Below, one piece after another: positions 1-7,968 of a DNA stretch of 64,000 nucleotides (positions are counted from its first letter, which is position 1; each line of letters begins with the position of its first letter). Made by a program: the position numbers and the translations under genes. The notes below the pieces were generated by a model. The model had not been told where the DNA came from and ran no database searches. It saw only the letters and a list, made by a program, of their open reading frames with translations. Origin of the DNA: DASVHS01 sp036001325 (lineage in GTDB: Bacteria > Acidobacteriota > Thermoanaerobaculia > Gp7-AA8); the NCBI GenBank assembly GCA_036001325.1, contig DASYUK010000480.1:14996-78995 (forward strand). The letters run 5' to 3'.

Positions 1-553
1 AAGGACCGAGATTCACAGCGACGCAGCCGGCGTCGAGGTAGGCATCGATCATGTCCAGCGGCACCGGACCGCCCGCAAGCATGGGGATGTCGCGAATCGG
101 TCCGCGGATCGTGCGGATGTAGTCAGGGCCGCCGAAGAATTGTGCGGGGTAGACCTTGACGATGTCCGCTCCCGCTTCCCAGGCGCGGATGATCTCGGTC
201 GGCGTTGCCGCGCCGGCGATCGAGAGCAGATCATTCTCGAGCGCGTACTCGATCACGCGGACGTCCGTGTGCGGCGAGACGATCGCTTTCGCCCCTGCCC
301 GCCGCGCCGACGCGGCGTCATTCGAGCTGCGCACCGTTCCGGCGGCAACGATGACGTCGTCTCGAGCGTACTTTTGGGCGATGTGGGAGATGAGATCGAA
401 GGCGTCGGGCGAGGTCAGAGTGATCTCGACGATCGAAATCCCGTTGCGCGCGTACGCATCGGCGACGGCGCGCGCCGCGGCGGCACTATCCTCTCGTACC
501 ACCCCGATAATCTGTTCGGAGCAGACGCGCTCCAGGAGCTCTTTTCGTGACAT
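1..553 (-). CDS. eda: 2-dehydro-3-deoxyphosphogluconate (KDPG) aldolase, C-terminus cut by window edge
   Basis: Reading the minus strand from the ATG at 551-553 gives a protein starting MSRKELLERV, open to the window edge (about 184 residues visible). It carries class I KDPG aldolase hallmarks: the Glu in IVEITLTSPDA, AAGTVRSS, and the Schiff-base Lys in DIVKVYPAQFFGG, followed by a GGP phosphate-binding region. The family cleaves KDPG to pyruvate and glyceraldehyde 3-phosphate in the Entner-Doudoroff pathway; KHG aldolase activity is also common. The family is usually 200-215 residues, so only a short C-terminal piece is missing. It is transcribed divergently from the MglA gene, with 61 bases between the two starts. 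The family call is firm; KDPG versus a related keto-acid aldolase is not settled by sequence alone. Confidence 0.9.
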   Translation of the reverse strand, partial: MSRKELLERVCSEQIIGVVREDSAAAARAVADAYARNGISIVEITLTSPDAFDLISHIAQKYARDDVIVAAGTVRSSNDAASARRAGAKAIVSPHTDVRVIEYALENDLLSIAGAATPTEIIRAWEAGADIVKVYPAQFFGGPDYIRTIRGPIRDIPMLAGGPVPLDMIDAYLDAGCVAVNLGP

Positions 554-614
554 GAAGCGTAATTAGGTTAACACGCGACATGCGCTAAGCTGTTGCCGCC
601 CACGGAGGTCGCTC

Positions 615-1589
615 ATGGCCCTGGTCAACAAAGCCATCAACGAGGTCACCGTCAAACTGGTCTATTACGGTCCCGGTTTGTGCGGCAAGACCACGAACCT
701 CGAGAAGATTTACGGAAATCCGAAGCTCGAGAACAAGGGAAAGATGATCTCGATGGCCACCGAGACCGACCGGACGCTCTTCTTCGACTTCATGCCGATG
801 GAGCTCGGCACGGTCGGCGGTCAGAAGGTGCGCGTACAGCTCTACACCGTGCCCGGACAGGTCTTTTACGACGCGACGCGCAAGCTGGTGCTGCGCGGCG
901 CGGACGGCGTCGTCTTCGTTGCCGACTCGCAGGACACGATGCGCGAGTCGAACCTCGACAGCCTCGAGAACCTGAAGACGAATCTGCGTCTCAATCGCCT
1001 CGATCCGGAGAAGGTGGCGATCGTCTTTCAGTACAACAAGCGCGATCTGCCGAACGTCGATTCGGTCGATGACATGAACGCATACCTCAATCCGGGAACC
1101 GCGCCGGTCGTCGAGGCGGCGGCGATTTCCGGAATGGGCGTGACGGCGACGCTGCGCGCCGCGATCGCGAAGATTCTCGAGAACCTGAAGCACAACGTCG
1201 ACACGACACTGCACGATCAGCCGGAGCTTGCCGCACCGGACATGAAGGCGAAGTCGGGCGTGACGTCCGCTTCGGCCGGAACGCCGAAACTCTCGATGCG
1301 GACGGAAGGCGGAACGCGCACCGAAGCGCCGGCCACGCCGGCCAAGACGCAAGTGGGAACGCGTCCCGTTCCGGCGCCATCGCCGGCATTCGTCGCGCCG
1401 GTCCTCGATGAAGAAGATCCGTTCGCCGATGCCGCTCCCGCGTCTCCGCAGCCGCAGACCGGCAATGGTCGCGCGGACATCGAGTCCATGCTGGCCAGCA
1501 CCCGCGAGATGATCCGCGCGCTGGAAGTGGCGCTCGAGAAAGCAAAGCAGAACGAACGATCGCTGGCGGAGAAACTTGGCCGCCTGTAG
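615..1589 (+). CDS. MglA-family small GTPase with long C-terminal tail
   Basis: 324 residues. The N-terminal ~200 residues are a Ras-like MglA/Arf-type GTPase: P-loop GPGLCGKTT at 19-27, TVPGQ at 78-82 and NKRD at 141-144. In Myxococcus MglA sets cell polarity for motility; in other bacteria roles are less defined. MglA is usually about 195 residues. Here roughly 120 extra residues follow, a Pro/Ala/Thr-rich linker and then a predicted amphipathic coiled coil at about 280-324, which could recruit a partner. GGAGG at 604-608 lies well placed before the ATG. Only 3 bases separate it from bshC, so it is probably the first gene of the bacillithiol operon. No MglB-like gene is visible here. Confidence 0.9.
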   Translation: MALVNKAINEVTVKLVYYGPGLCGKTTNLEKIYGNPKLENKGKMISMATETDRTLFFDFMPMELGTVGGQKVRVQLYTVPGQVFYDATRKLVLRGADGVVFVADSQDTMRESNLDSLENLKTNLRLNRLDPEKVAIVFQYNKRDLPNVDSVDDMNAYLNPGTAPVVEAAAISGMGVTATLRAAIAKILENLKHNVDTTLHDQPELAAPDMKAKSGVTSASAGTPKLSMRTEGGTRTEAPATPAKTQVGTRPVPAPSPAFVAPVLDEEDPFADAAPASPQPQTGNGRADIESMLASTREMIRALEVALEKAKQNERSLAEKLGRL

Positions 1590-1592
1590 TCG

Positions 1593-3077
1593 ATGACCCT
1601 TCGCGTCCCGCTGGAGCATTACCCCGGGTTCAACCGGTTTGTCATCGACTGGCTTCATGGCGACGCGCGATTTCTTCCGCGCACGGAACACAAAAAACGC
1701 GCGCGAATGATCGACGCAACGCTCGTCGAAGCGCTCGCCGACTCCAACCATCGCTGGGGTCTCTCCGTCAAAGACGATTTGCAACGCTGGGCGCGAGGCC
1801 AATCGATCACGATCGTCGGCGGCCAGCAGGTGGGCTTTGGCGGCGGCCCGCTCTATACGTTGGCGAAGATCGCGTCGCTTCTGAAAATGAAACGCGATCT
1901 CGAGCGCAGCGGCACGCCGGCGACCGTGCTGTTCTGGCTGGCCAACGAAGATCACGACTTCGACGAAGTAGCGCAGCTTTGCGCGCCCGTGCGCAATCGC
2001 CAGCTCGATCTTCACTGCATGCGCGCGTCACGGAGCGGGCAGTCGAAGCTCGCTGTCGGGCGCGTGCCGATTCCTGAGGCGCTCATCACGGAATTTCTCG
2101 CCTTCTATGAGATCGAACGGCCATCGTGGCTGCGCGAAGGAATCGACTTCGGCGATTCGTTCGCCGAGCTGGTCGCGAGCATCTTCGGCAGCGAGATCAT
2201 CCTCGTCGATGCGCTGCTGCCGGAGCTGCGCCGCGCCGGGAAACCGTTGTTCGATTCAATCTTCGCGCAATGGCAGGACATCGAGCGAGCGATCGCGAAT
2301 CGATCGCGCGAACTGATCGACGCCGGGTACTCGCCGCAGGTGCTGCCGCGCGACGCGGAGTCGTACTCGCTGCTCTTCGAGCTGGACGAGCGTTTCGAGC
2401 GTCATCTCGTCGATGGTCCGCGCCAGATCGTGCCTGAGCGTATCTCCACGACTGCACTGACTCGCCCCTTGCTGCAGGATTTCGTTCTGCAGCCCGACAT
2501 TTTCATCGGCGGGCCGGCCGAGGTCGCCTATTACGCGCAGATTGCATCGCTTTACAAAATGCTGAACGTGCCGATGCCGCGCGTGGCGCTGCGCGGGCAC
2601 ACGCTCGTCGCGCCGAAGAGAGTCGTTCGTTTCATGGAACGATACGAGATCAGGCCGGAAGAGGTCTTCACATCGCCCGATGACCTTCTCGCAGCGCGAG
2701 AGCCGGAAGGCGTCACGCAGATCCGGCGCGAAGCGGAGGCGGCGCGCAAAGATTTGATGAAGCGCATCGAGCGCATCGGCGAGCTCGCGCTTCCGGCCGA
2801 GCACGCGCTCGCGCGCGCCATCGCGCGCTCGATCGGCCACGTCGAGTACCACTTCAACAAACTCGCCGAGCGCGCCATCCGCGGGCTGGTGCGCAAAGAC
2901 AAAGAACGATACGCTGCGACCAGGGAGCTTCTCGCGACCTTGTACCCCGATCGTCATGTGCAGGACCGCGTCGTCGGCTGGTATGCCTACTGGCTCGAGT
3001 ACGGACAACATCTCGTCGATTCGCTGATCGAAGAGACCGAGCCCGATACGGCGTCGTTCAAAATCATCGGTCTATGA
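1593..3077 (+). CDS. bshC: Bacillithiol biosynthesis protein BshC (putative cysteine-adding enzyme)
   Basis: 494 residues, close to the ~540 of Bacillus BshC. It has the typical nucleotide-binding-like core around VGGQQVGFGGGPLYTLAK and FWLANEDHDFDEV, then a long helical C-terminal part (about 370-460) that in the family forms a coiled coil. BshC is thought to ligate cysteine to glucosaminyl-malate, the last step of bacillithiol synthesis. Its identity is strongly supported by the two following genes, which encode the other two steps. It starts 3 bases after the MglA gene stop and overlaps bshB1 by 4 bases (ATGA), so the genes are almost certainly co-transcribed and translationally coupled. 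Confidence 0.93.
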   Translation: MTLRVPLEHYPGFNRFVIDWLHGDARFLPRTEHKKRARMIDATLVEALADSNHRWGLSVKDDLQRWARGQSITIVGGQQVGFGGGPLYTLAKIASLLKMKRDLERSGTPATVLFWLANEDHDFDEVAQLCAPVRNRQLDLHCMRASRSGQSKLAVGRVPIPEALITEFLAFYEIERPSWLREGIDFGDSFAELVASIFGSEIILVDALLPELRRAGKPLFDSIFAQWQDIERAIANRSRELIDAGYSPQVLPRDAESYSLLFELDERFERHLVDGPRQIVPERISTTALTRPLLQDFVLQPDIFIGGPAEVAYYAQIASLYKMLNVPMPRVALRGHTLVAPKRVVRFMERYEIRPEEVFTSPDDLLAAREPEGVTQIRREAEAARKDLMKRIERIGELALPAEHALARAIARSIGHVEYHFNKLAERAIRGLVRKDKERYAATRELLATLYPDRHVQDRVVGWYAYWLEYGQHLVDSLIEETEPDTASFKIIGL

Positions 3078-3796
3078 GCCAGACGGTCGACCTTCTCTTC
3101 GTCGCCGCGCATGCCGATGACCTCGAGCTCTCCTGTGGAGGAACGATCGCCAAAGCGGTGAGCGATGGCACCGCGGTCGGCATGCTGGAGCTGACGCATG
3201 GCGAGATGGGAACGCGCGGCACGACGCAGACGCGAAAGCGCGAGGCGAAGAAGGCCGCGCAGATTCTCGGTGTCGCGTTTCGCGAGCATCTCGATTTCGG
3301 CGACGGCGGCCTGCGCACAGGTCGCGACGAGGAGATGCAGTTGATCGAATTTCTCCGCCGCGCGCGGCCGAAGCTCGTTTTCGCGCCCTGGCCGGATGAG
3401 CGCCATCCCGATCACGTGCGCACCGGCAAGATCGTCACCGACGCCTCGTTCTACGCCGGTCTGCGGCAGATTCACACGAAGTTCGCCGCGCATCGGCCAC
3501 AGGCAGTGATCTATTACATGCAGAATTACCTGCTGCACCCGTCGTTCGTGATCGACGTGACGGATTCCTGGGAAACGAAGATGAAAGCGATCGGCGCTTT
3601 CCAATCGCAGTTCTTCAACTCGAAGTCGAAGGAGCCGCGAACGTTTGTTTCCGAACAGAGGTTCATGGAGATGATCGACGCCCGCGGCAAACATTTCGGC
3701 GGGCTGATCGGCGCCCGGTACGGCGAGGGGTATCTGACGAAGCGACCGCCGCGGGTGGATGATGTGATTGCGGCTTATGCGGGACGAGAGGTGTAG
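3074..3796 (+). CDS. bshB1: Bacillithiol biosynthesis deacetylase BshB1 (LmbE/PIG-L family)
   Basis: 240 residues, the normal size. The LmbE zinc site is visible: AAHADDLE near the N-terminus (His13, Asp16) and ERHPDHVRTG around residues 110-118. The enzyme removes the acetyl group from GlcNAc-malate to give GlcN-malate. A final segment (FGGLIGARYGEGY) is typical of the BshB1 subgroup. The start overlaps the bshC stop by 4 bases. Downstream lies a 17-bp perfect hairpin before bshA, so bshA could be produced at a different level. LmbE enzymes also include mycothiol and lincomycin deacetylases, but the bshC/bshA neighbours make BshB1 the clear choice. Confidence 0.93.
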   Translation: MSQTVDLLFVAAHADDLELSCGGTIAKAVSDGTAVGMLELTHGEMGTRGTTQTRKREAKKAAQILGVAFREHLDFGDGGLRTGRDEEMQLIEFLRRARPKLVFAPWPDERHPDHVRTGKIVTDASFYAGLRQIHTKFAAHRPQAVIYYMQNYLLHPSFVIDVTDSWETKMKAIGAFQSQFFNSKSKEPRTFVSEQRFMEMIDARGKHFGGLIGARYGEGYLTKRPPRVDDVIAAYAGREV

Positions 3797-3801
3797 TCGT
3801 T

Positions 3802-3855
3802 TGTCGTTGGTCCCTGGTCGTTAGTCAACGACTAACGACCAGGGACTAAGGACCA
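3802..3855. repeat. Inverted repeat between bshB1 and bshA (17-bp perfect stem)
   Basis: Positions 3810-3826 and 3830-3846 are perfect reverse complements with a 3-base loop; imperfect pairing extends outward. It belongs to a GGTC/GACC-rich family resembling the array at 23508-23600. It provides an AAGGA Shine-Dalgarno-like run (3848-3852) just before the bshA ATG. There is no U-tract, so it is not an obvious terminator. Confidence 0.85.
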
Positions 3856-3856
3856 A

Positions 3857-5020
3857 ATGCGAATCGGCATCACCTGCTACCCCACCTTCGGCGGCTCCGG
3901 TGTCATCGCCACGGAGCTCGGCATCGCTCTGGCCCGGCAGGGCGACGACATCCATTTCATCAGCTACGCACTTCCGTCGCGTCTCAACATCCTGCTGCAC
4001 GAGCGCGTGCACTTCCATGAAGTGACCGTCACCGCGTATCCGCTTTTCGATCCCTATCCGCCGTACACGCTCGCGCTGGCGACGAAGATGGCCGAGGTGG
4101 CGGCGTACGAGAAGCTCGATGTACTTCATGTGCATTACGCCATCCCTCACGCCATCAGCGCCTATCTCGCCAAACAGATCCTCGGCGCGCGCGATCTCAA
4201 AGTGATCACCACGCTGCATGGAACGGACATCACGCTTGTCGGTCGCGATGAGAGCTATCTCCCGATCACCAAGTTCGGCATCGAAGTGTCCGATGGCGTG
4301 ACCGCTGTATCGCAGTGGCTGAAGAACGAGACCGCGCGCAATTTCGGTACGCAGAAACCGATCGAGGTGATCTCGAACTTCGTCGACCCCGATCGCTTTC
4401 AGCATCATCGCAGCGCGTTCTGTCACATGTTCGGCGCATCGACCGACAAGCTGGTGTGCCACGTCTCCAACTTCCGTCCGGTGAAGCGCGTCATGGATGT
4501 GATCAGCATCTTCGAAAAAGTGTCGCGCGTGGTGCCGAGCCGTTTGATGATGATCGGCGACGGGCCCGATCGCTCGCGCGCCGAGGCCTATTGTCGCGAG
4601 CATCGTCTGCGCGATCGCGTCTTCTTCCTCGGCAACGTTCCCAACCTCGAAGAGATCCTCGGCGGCAGCGATTTGTTTTTGCTTCCGTCGGAATCGGAGT
4701 CGTTCGGTATGGCGGCGCTCGAAGCGATGGCGTCCGAGGTCCCTGTGATCGCTACGCGCGCAGGCGGGTTGCCGGAAGTGATCGAAGACGGAGTGAATGG
4801 ATATCTTCTTTCGGTCGGCGACGTCGAGGTCATGGCCGAGCGCGCGATCGAGATCCTTTCGAACGACGACGTCGGGCGGAAAATGGGCGCGGCCGGCCGC
4901 GCCATCGCGATCGAGAAGTTCGCCGAAGAAAAGATCGTGCCGCGGTATCGGGAAATGTACGAACGGGTGCTCGACCTTGAGCCCTCTCCCACCGGGAGAG
5001 GGTGGCCGAAGGCCGGGTGA
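3857..5020 (+). CDS. bshA: N-acetyl-alpha-D-glucosaminyl L-malate synthase BshA
   Basis: 387 residues of a GT-B fold, family 4 glycosyltransferase. The N-terminus MRIGITCYPTFGGSGVIATE is diagnostic of BshA, and the C-terminal donor-binding site SESESFGMAALEAMASEVPV is intact. BshA joins UDP-GlcNAc to L-malate, the first step of bacillithiol synthesis. It completes the bshC-bshB1-bshA set. The last 13 or so residues (EPSPTGRGWPKAG) are not family sequence: they are read out of the intergenic repeat that begins at 4982, which means the ancestral stop was lost or replaced when the repeat arrived. The tail lies past the conserved fold and is probably harmless. Confidence 0.94.
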   Translation: MRIGITCYPTFGGSGVIATELGIALARQGDDIHFISYALPSRLNILLHERVHFHEVTVTAYPLFDPYPPYTLALATKMAEVAAYEKLDVLHVHYAIPHAISAYLAKQILGARDLKVITTLHGTDITLVGRDESYLPITKFGIEVSDGVTAVSQWLKNETARNFGTQKPIEVISNFVDPDRFQHHRSAFCHMFGASTDKLVCHVSNFRPVKRVMDVISIFEKVSRVVPSRLMMIGDGPDRSRAEAYCREHRLRDRVFFLGNVPNLEEILGGSDLFLLPSESESFGMAALEAMASEVPVIATRAGGLPEVIEDGVNGYLLSVGDVEVMAERAIEILSNDDVGRKMGAAGRAIAIEKFAEEKIVPRYREMYERVLDLEPSPTGRGWPKAG

Positions 5021-5073
5021 GGGGCGCGCCCCTCATCCGCCGCTGCGCGGCACCTTCTCCCGCGGCGAGAAGG
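4982..5073. repeat. Composite inverted repeat, family R1, copy 1 (overlaps bshA 3' end)
   Basis: A CTCTCCC/GGGAGAGGG hairpin, a GGTGAGGGGC arm, the mirror arm GCCCCTCATC, then a CTTCTCCC/GAGAAGG hairpin. The two halves are inverted copies, so the whole unit could fold as a large cruciform. It lies between the convergent bshA and the lytic transglycosylase gene and encodes the bshA C-terminus. Other copies are at 9670, 39557, 50335 and 52803. Confidence 0.9.
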
Positions 5074-5080
5074 TTTCTGC

Positions 5081-7480
5081 TCACGGCTCCGCTCTCAATC
5101 CTCCCTGTGGTCCCGCATTGCCGTAGATTTCGTTGTAGCGACGGTAACTGTTCATCACTTTCCGCACGTAGTCTTTCGTCTCATCGAAGTTGATCGCGGA
5201 GAAAAACCAGTCGTCGCCTGCCGCGGGAGCGAGGCGCAACCAGAGGGCGACCTGTTTCGGCCCGGCATTGTAGGCGGCAGCGGTCCTGTACGAGTTCCCG
5301 TCGAATTGTTTCGACAGTTCACTGACGTACTTCGCGCCGAGCTTGATGATGACGCGCGGATCGTAGAGATCCTCCGGTGCCACGTCGATCAATCCGACGT
5401 CGCGGCCGATCTCGCGCGCGGTGGTGATGATGAACTGCAGCAGACCGCGCGCCGCAGCTTCCGATTTCGCGCGAGGATTGAATCGCGACTCCTCACGCAT
5501 GATCGCGAGCACGAGCGTCGGGTCGGTGCCGAACTTCTGCGAATCCTCGACGATGAAGCCGTAGAAGTACCGCGGATAGAGCAACTGCCGCACGATGAGC
5601 GGCAGGAGATCGGGCAGATAGTCAGCGGGGGCCGATTTCATCAACACTTCGACCGCGTAAATCGACTCGCGCGAGGCGCCGCCGCGATTGAAGGCGATCG
5701 ATTGCGTCAGCGCCGACTTCAGCGGTCGAAGGGGATAGTGCTGGCGCACCTGATCCGCCGCTTCGTCGTAGAGGCCCAGCGCCATCAGCAGCGTAGCGCG
5801 ATCGTTCGGGTTGACATTCGGCAGGCGCGGCAGCGGCTCAGGCTGCAACTCGAGAATGTTTTTGTACGCGGGGGTCTGGCGGTAGATGTCGGCCAGCCGT
5901 TGCAGTTCGGGCGAGCGATTGCGCGACGACAGGAGAATGCGATCGGTTTCGATCTGCCTGGCCACCGCGAATTGTTTCGATGCGATGAGATTTCTGACCT
6001 GCGCTTCCCGGATGATCAATTCCTGTGTGACTCGAGATTGCATTGCAGCGCTCTCGAGCCGCTCGCGCGCGAAGTACGCGAAGTGCGTCGAGACAGTCGA
6101 GCGCAGGACGCCGAGGTATTCGTTGAATGCGGCGTGAAGGTCGCGGCTCTCGAGAGCGCGAGCGCGCCAATAGCCATACTCCGGAACGTCAGACTTGTCG
6201 AGGAGCTTGCGCGGGACAGAGTTGAGCACAGACAGTGCTGTGCCACTCTTTCCCGCGCCGAGAACGCCGGACGCGTAGGCAAGCGATCCTTCGACGACCG
6301 CGTGATCGTTCGGCGCGATCTTGCGAAGGAGCTGAAGATCGGTCGCGGCATCGGCGAATCGCTTCTGCTTCAGGCGCGTGCGAATGCGCTGGGTGAGCGC
6401 CGCCGTCGTCGCCGGAAATCGTCCCACGACCGCAATCGTGGCCGTCATCAAGCGCTCCGCACCGGCGTCGTCGCCGCGAAGCTGCGCCGCCCGCGACGCG
6501 TGAAACAGAAAAGTGGCTTTGGCCTTCGCATTGACCGCCGTGTTCGCGCCGCGCATGTACGTCTGCTGCGCCTCGGCGTATTTCTCGTCGCCGAAGTAGC
6601 TGCGCCCGATATCGAAGAGCAGCTCATCGCGCCGAGCCGGCAAACCGCTCAGCGCAGCATTGAGCAGGACGACGGCGCGATCGAACCGGCGATGGTTCCG
6701 CAACGCGTCGCCGATGGTCGCTTTCTGTTCGGCGTTCATGCGTGCGACGAGGTCGGAACGATCGAGCGCCCGGCTGACTCGATCCGCCGCGTCGTCCGTG
6801 GTTCCGCCTTTGAGAAGCGCAATGCCGCCGGCAAACGCATTGGCCAACTGGCCGGCGCGGAGTTGCGACTCCACGATGCGAGCGCTCAGCTCGCGACGGC
6901 GTGCTGTGCTTGCGGCCGGCGTGACGGCGCGGACGAATGCGACGAGAGGCGACGGGTCGCCGAGGGATTGCAGGTAATCCGCTTCTTCGTCGATGGCCTG
7001 GTCGCGATAGAAAGCCTGAGGGTATTCCGCGATGAGCTGCTGGCGAACACGGCTCGCTGCGGCTCGGTCGTCATTGGCCTGATCGATCTCGGCCTGGTGA
7101 TACAGGGCGAGGTCGCGGAAGGCGCTTTTCGCATCGAGGAACGGAGCGAGTTTGCGCGCCGCGTCTCGAAGCTCGTTTCGCTCGATGAGCACACGCGCAT
7201 GCAGATAGCCGAGCGAGTAACGCGCGTATAGATCGGCATCGTGCTGTTCGATCTGATCGAGCAGCTCTTCGACCTCAGTGGGCGACAGCCGCTCGAACTC
7301 TTCGGTCCACCGCTCGACGGGAGGAATGCCCGCGGGCGGTTTGGCGCGACGCTCGGCCGGAGCAGCTCGAAACACGCGATGACGTCGCAGGCGCTGCTGT
7401 GAGATGACGATGGCGAGAATCGCGATCGCAGCGAGAACCGCCGCTCCCGCCCCAACCGATATCCAGAGGCGTTTCCTCAA
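5081..7480 (-). CDS. Soluble-lytic-transglycosylase-type (Slt) peptidoglycan hydrolase
   Basis: 799 residues. There is a single N-terminal membrane anchor (about 7-27), a long alpha-helical TPR-like superhelix (about 50-600) and a C-terminal SLT domain from about 640. In the SLT domain AIMREESRF holds the catalytic Glu (about residue 660), followed by GLLQFIITTA and AAYNAGPKQV, all family signatures. Such enzymes cleave the MurNAc-GlcNAc bond with 1,6-anhydro product in the periplasm. The gene overlaps by 4 bases with the upstream small membrane protein on the same strand. It is larger than E. coli Slt70 (645 residues) because the helical region is longer, and it is membrane-tethered rather than soluble. 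Confidence 0.92.
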   Translation of the reverse strand: MRKRLWISVGAGAAVLAAIAILAIVISQQRLRRHRVFRAAPAERRAKPPAGIPPVERWTEEFERLSPTEVEELLDQIEQHDADLYARYSLGYLHARVLIERNELRDAARKLAPFLDAKSAFRDLALYHQAEIDQANDDRAAASRVRQQLIAEYPQAFYRDQAIDEEADYLQSLGDPSPLVAFVRAVTPAASTARRRELSARIVESQLRAGQLANAFAGGIALLKGGTTDDAADRVSRALDRSDLVARMNAEQKATIGDALRNHRRFDRAVVLLNAALSGLPARRDELLFDIGRSYFGDEKYAEAQQTYMRGANTAVNAKAKATFLFHASRAAQLRGDDAGAERLMTATIAVVGRFPATTAALTQRIRTRLKQKRFADAATDLQLLRKIAPNDHAVVEGSLAYASGVLGAGKSGTALSVLNSVPRKLLDKSDVPEYGYWRARALESRDLHAAFNEYLGVLRSTVSTHFAYFARERLESAAMQSRVTQELIIREAQVRNLIASKQFAVARQIETDRILLSSRNRSPELQRLADIYRQTPAYKNILELQPEPLPRLPNVNPNDRATLLMALGLYDEAADQVRQHYPLRPLKSALTQSIAFNRGGASRESIYAVEVLMKSAPADYLPDLLPLIVRQLLYPRYFYGFIVEDSQKFGTDPTLVLAIMREESRFNPRAKSEAAARGLLQFIITTAREIGRDVGLIDVAPEDLYDPRVIIKLGAKYVSELSKQFDGNSYRTAAAYNAGPKQVALWLRLAPAAGDDWFFSAINFDETKDYVRKVMNSYRRYNEIYGNAGPQGGLRAEP

Positions 7481-7932
7481 GATTGCTCAGGCGCGAGCGT
7501 GCCGCTCAGTAACGCATGCGGCGCGCGCCGGAGGATCTCGGCTCGCGCAATGGCATAGCCAAGGATGGCGTCGACGAGCATGCGCCGTCCGTCGCGCGAG
7601 AGAAGAATGAGCACCTTCTGTTTCACCTCGCGGATCTCGACGATGTCTTCCCACCGCATCCACTGGCTGCGCTTCCCGAACCACGACAACAGCCGGTTCT
7701 CGTACATCACGCCGATGTCACTGAAATAGATGTGATCGCCGTACTGCAGCGCCATCGCCGCCAGCGTGGCGAGGAACAGGAGGATCAGGCCGATGATCGG
7801 CAGCGGGCGGATGTCGTCGGCGCTGTTGGCCAGGTAAGTGAAGAACAAGGCGGCCGAAGCGAACGACGACGCGCAGGAGATGAGGCGTGGAACGGGAGGA
7901 CGATCGAAAACGAGGATCTGTTTGGTCGTCAT
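7477..7932 (-). CDS. Small membrane protein with PH-like C-terminal domain
   Basis: 151 residues. Two hydrophobic segments (about 17-35 and 43-63) form a hairpin, followed by a soluble part beginning YFSDIGVMYENRLLSWFGKRSQWMRWEDIVEI. That pattern (short strand, aromatic W-E-D-I turn) resembles bacterial PH-like domains found after membrane hairpins. The function is unknown. It is transcribed ahead of the lytic transglycosylase with a 4-base overlap and divergently from proS, whose start is 36 bases away. I infer co-expression with the murein hydrolase but not a defined role. Confidence 0.75.
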   Translation of the reverse strand: MTTKQILVFDRPPVPRLISCASSFASAALFFTYLANSADDIRPLPIIGLILLFLATLAAMALQYGDHIYFSDIGVMYENRLLSWFGKRSQWMRWEDIVEIREVKQKVLILLSRDGRRMLVDAILGYAIARAEILRRAPHALLSGTLAPEQS

Positions 7933-7968
7933 TCGGGTCGATGTGTATGATGCCGAGCCTTCATCATC

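Noticed and set aside
585..2015. 476-codon open frame antisense to mglA/bshC
   Set aside because: It is the reverse-strand image of two well-identified genes; sequence is Arg-rich without motifs, typical of shadow frames in GC-rich DNA.
5306..7231. 641-codon open frame opposite the lytic transglycosylase gene
   Set aside because: Same reason: the opposite strand encodes a clear Slt-type enzyme and the frame has no recognisable domain.
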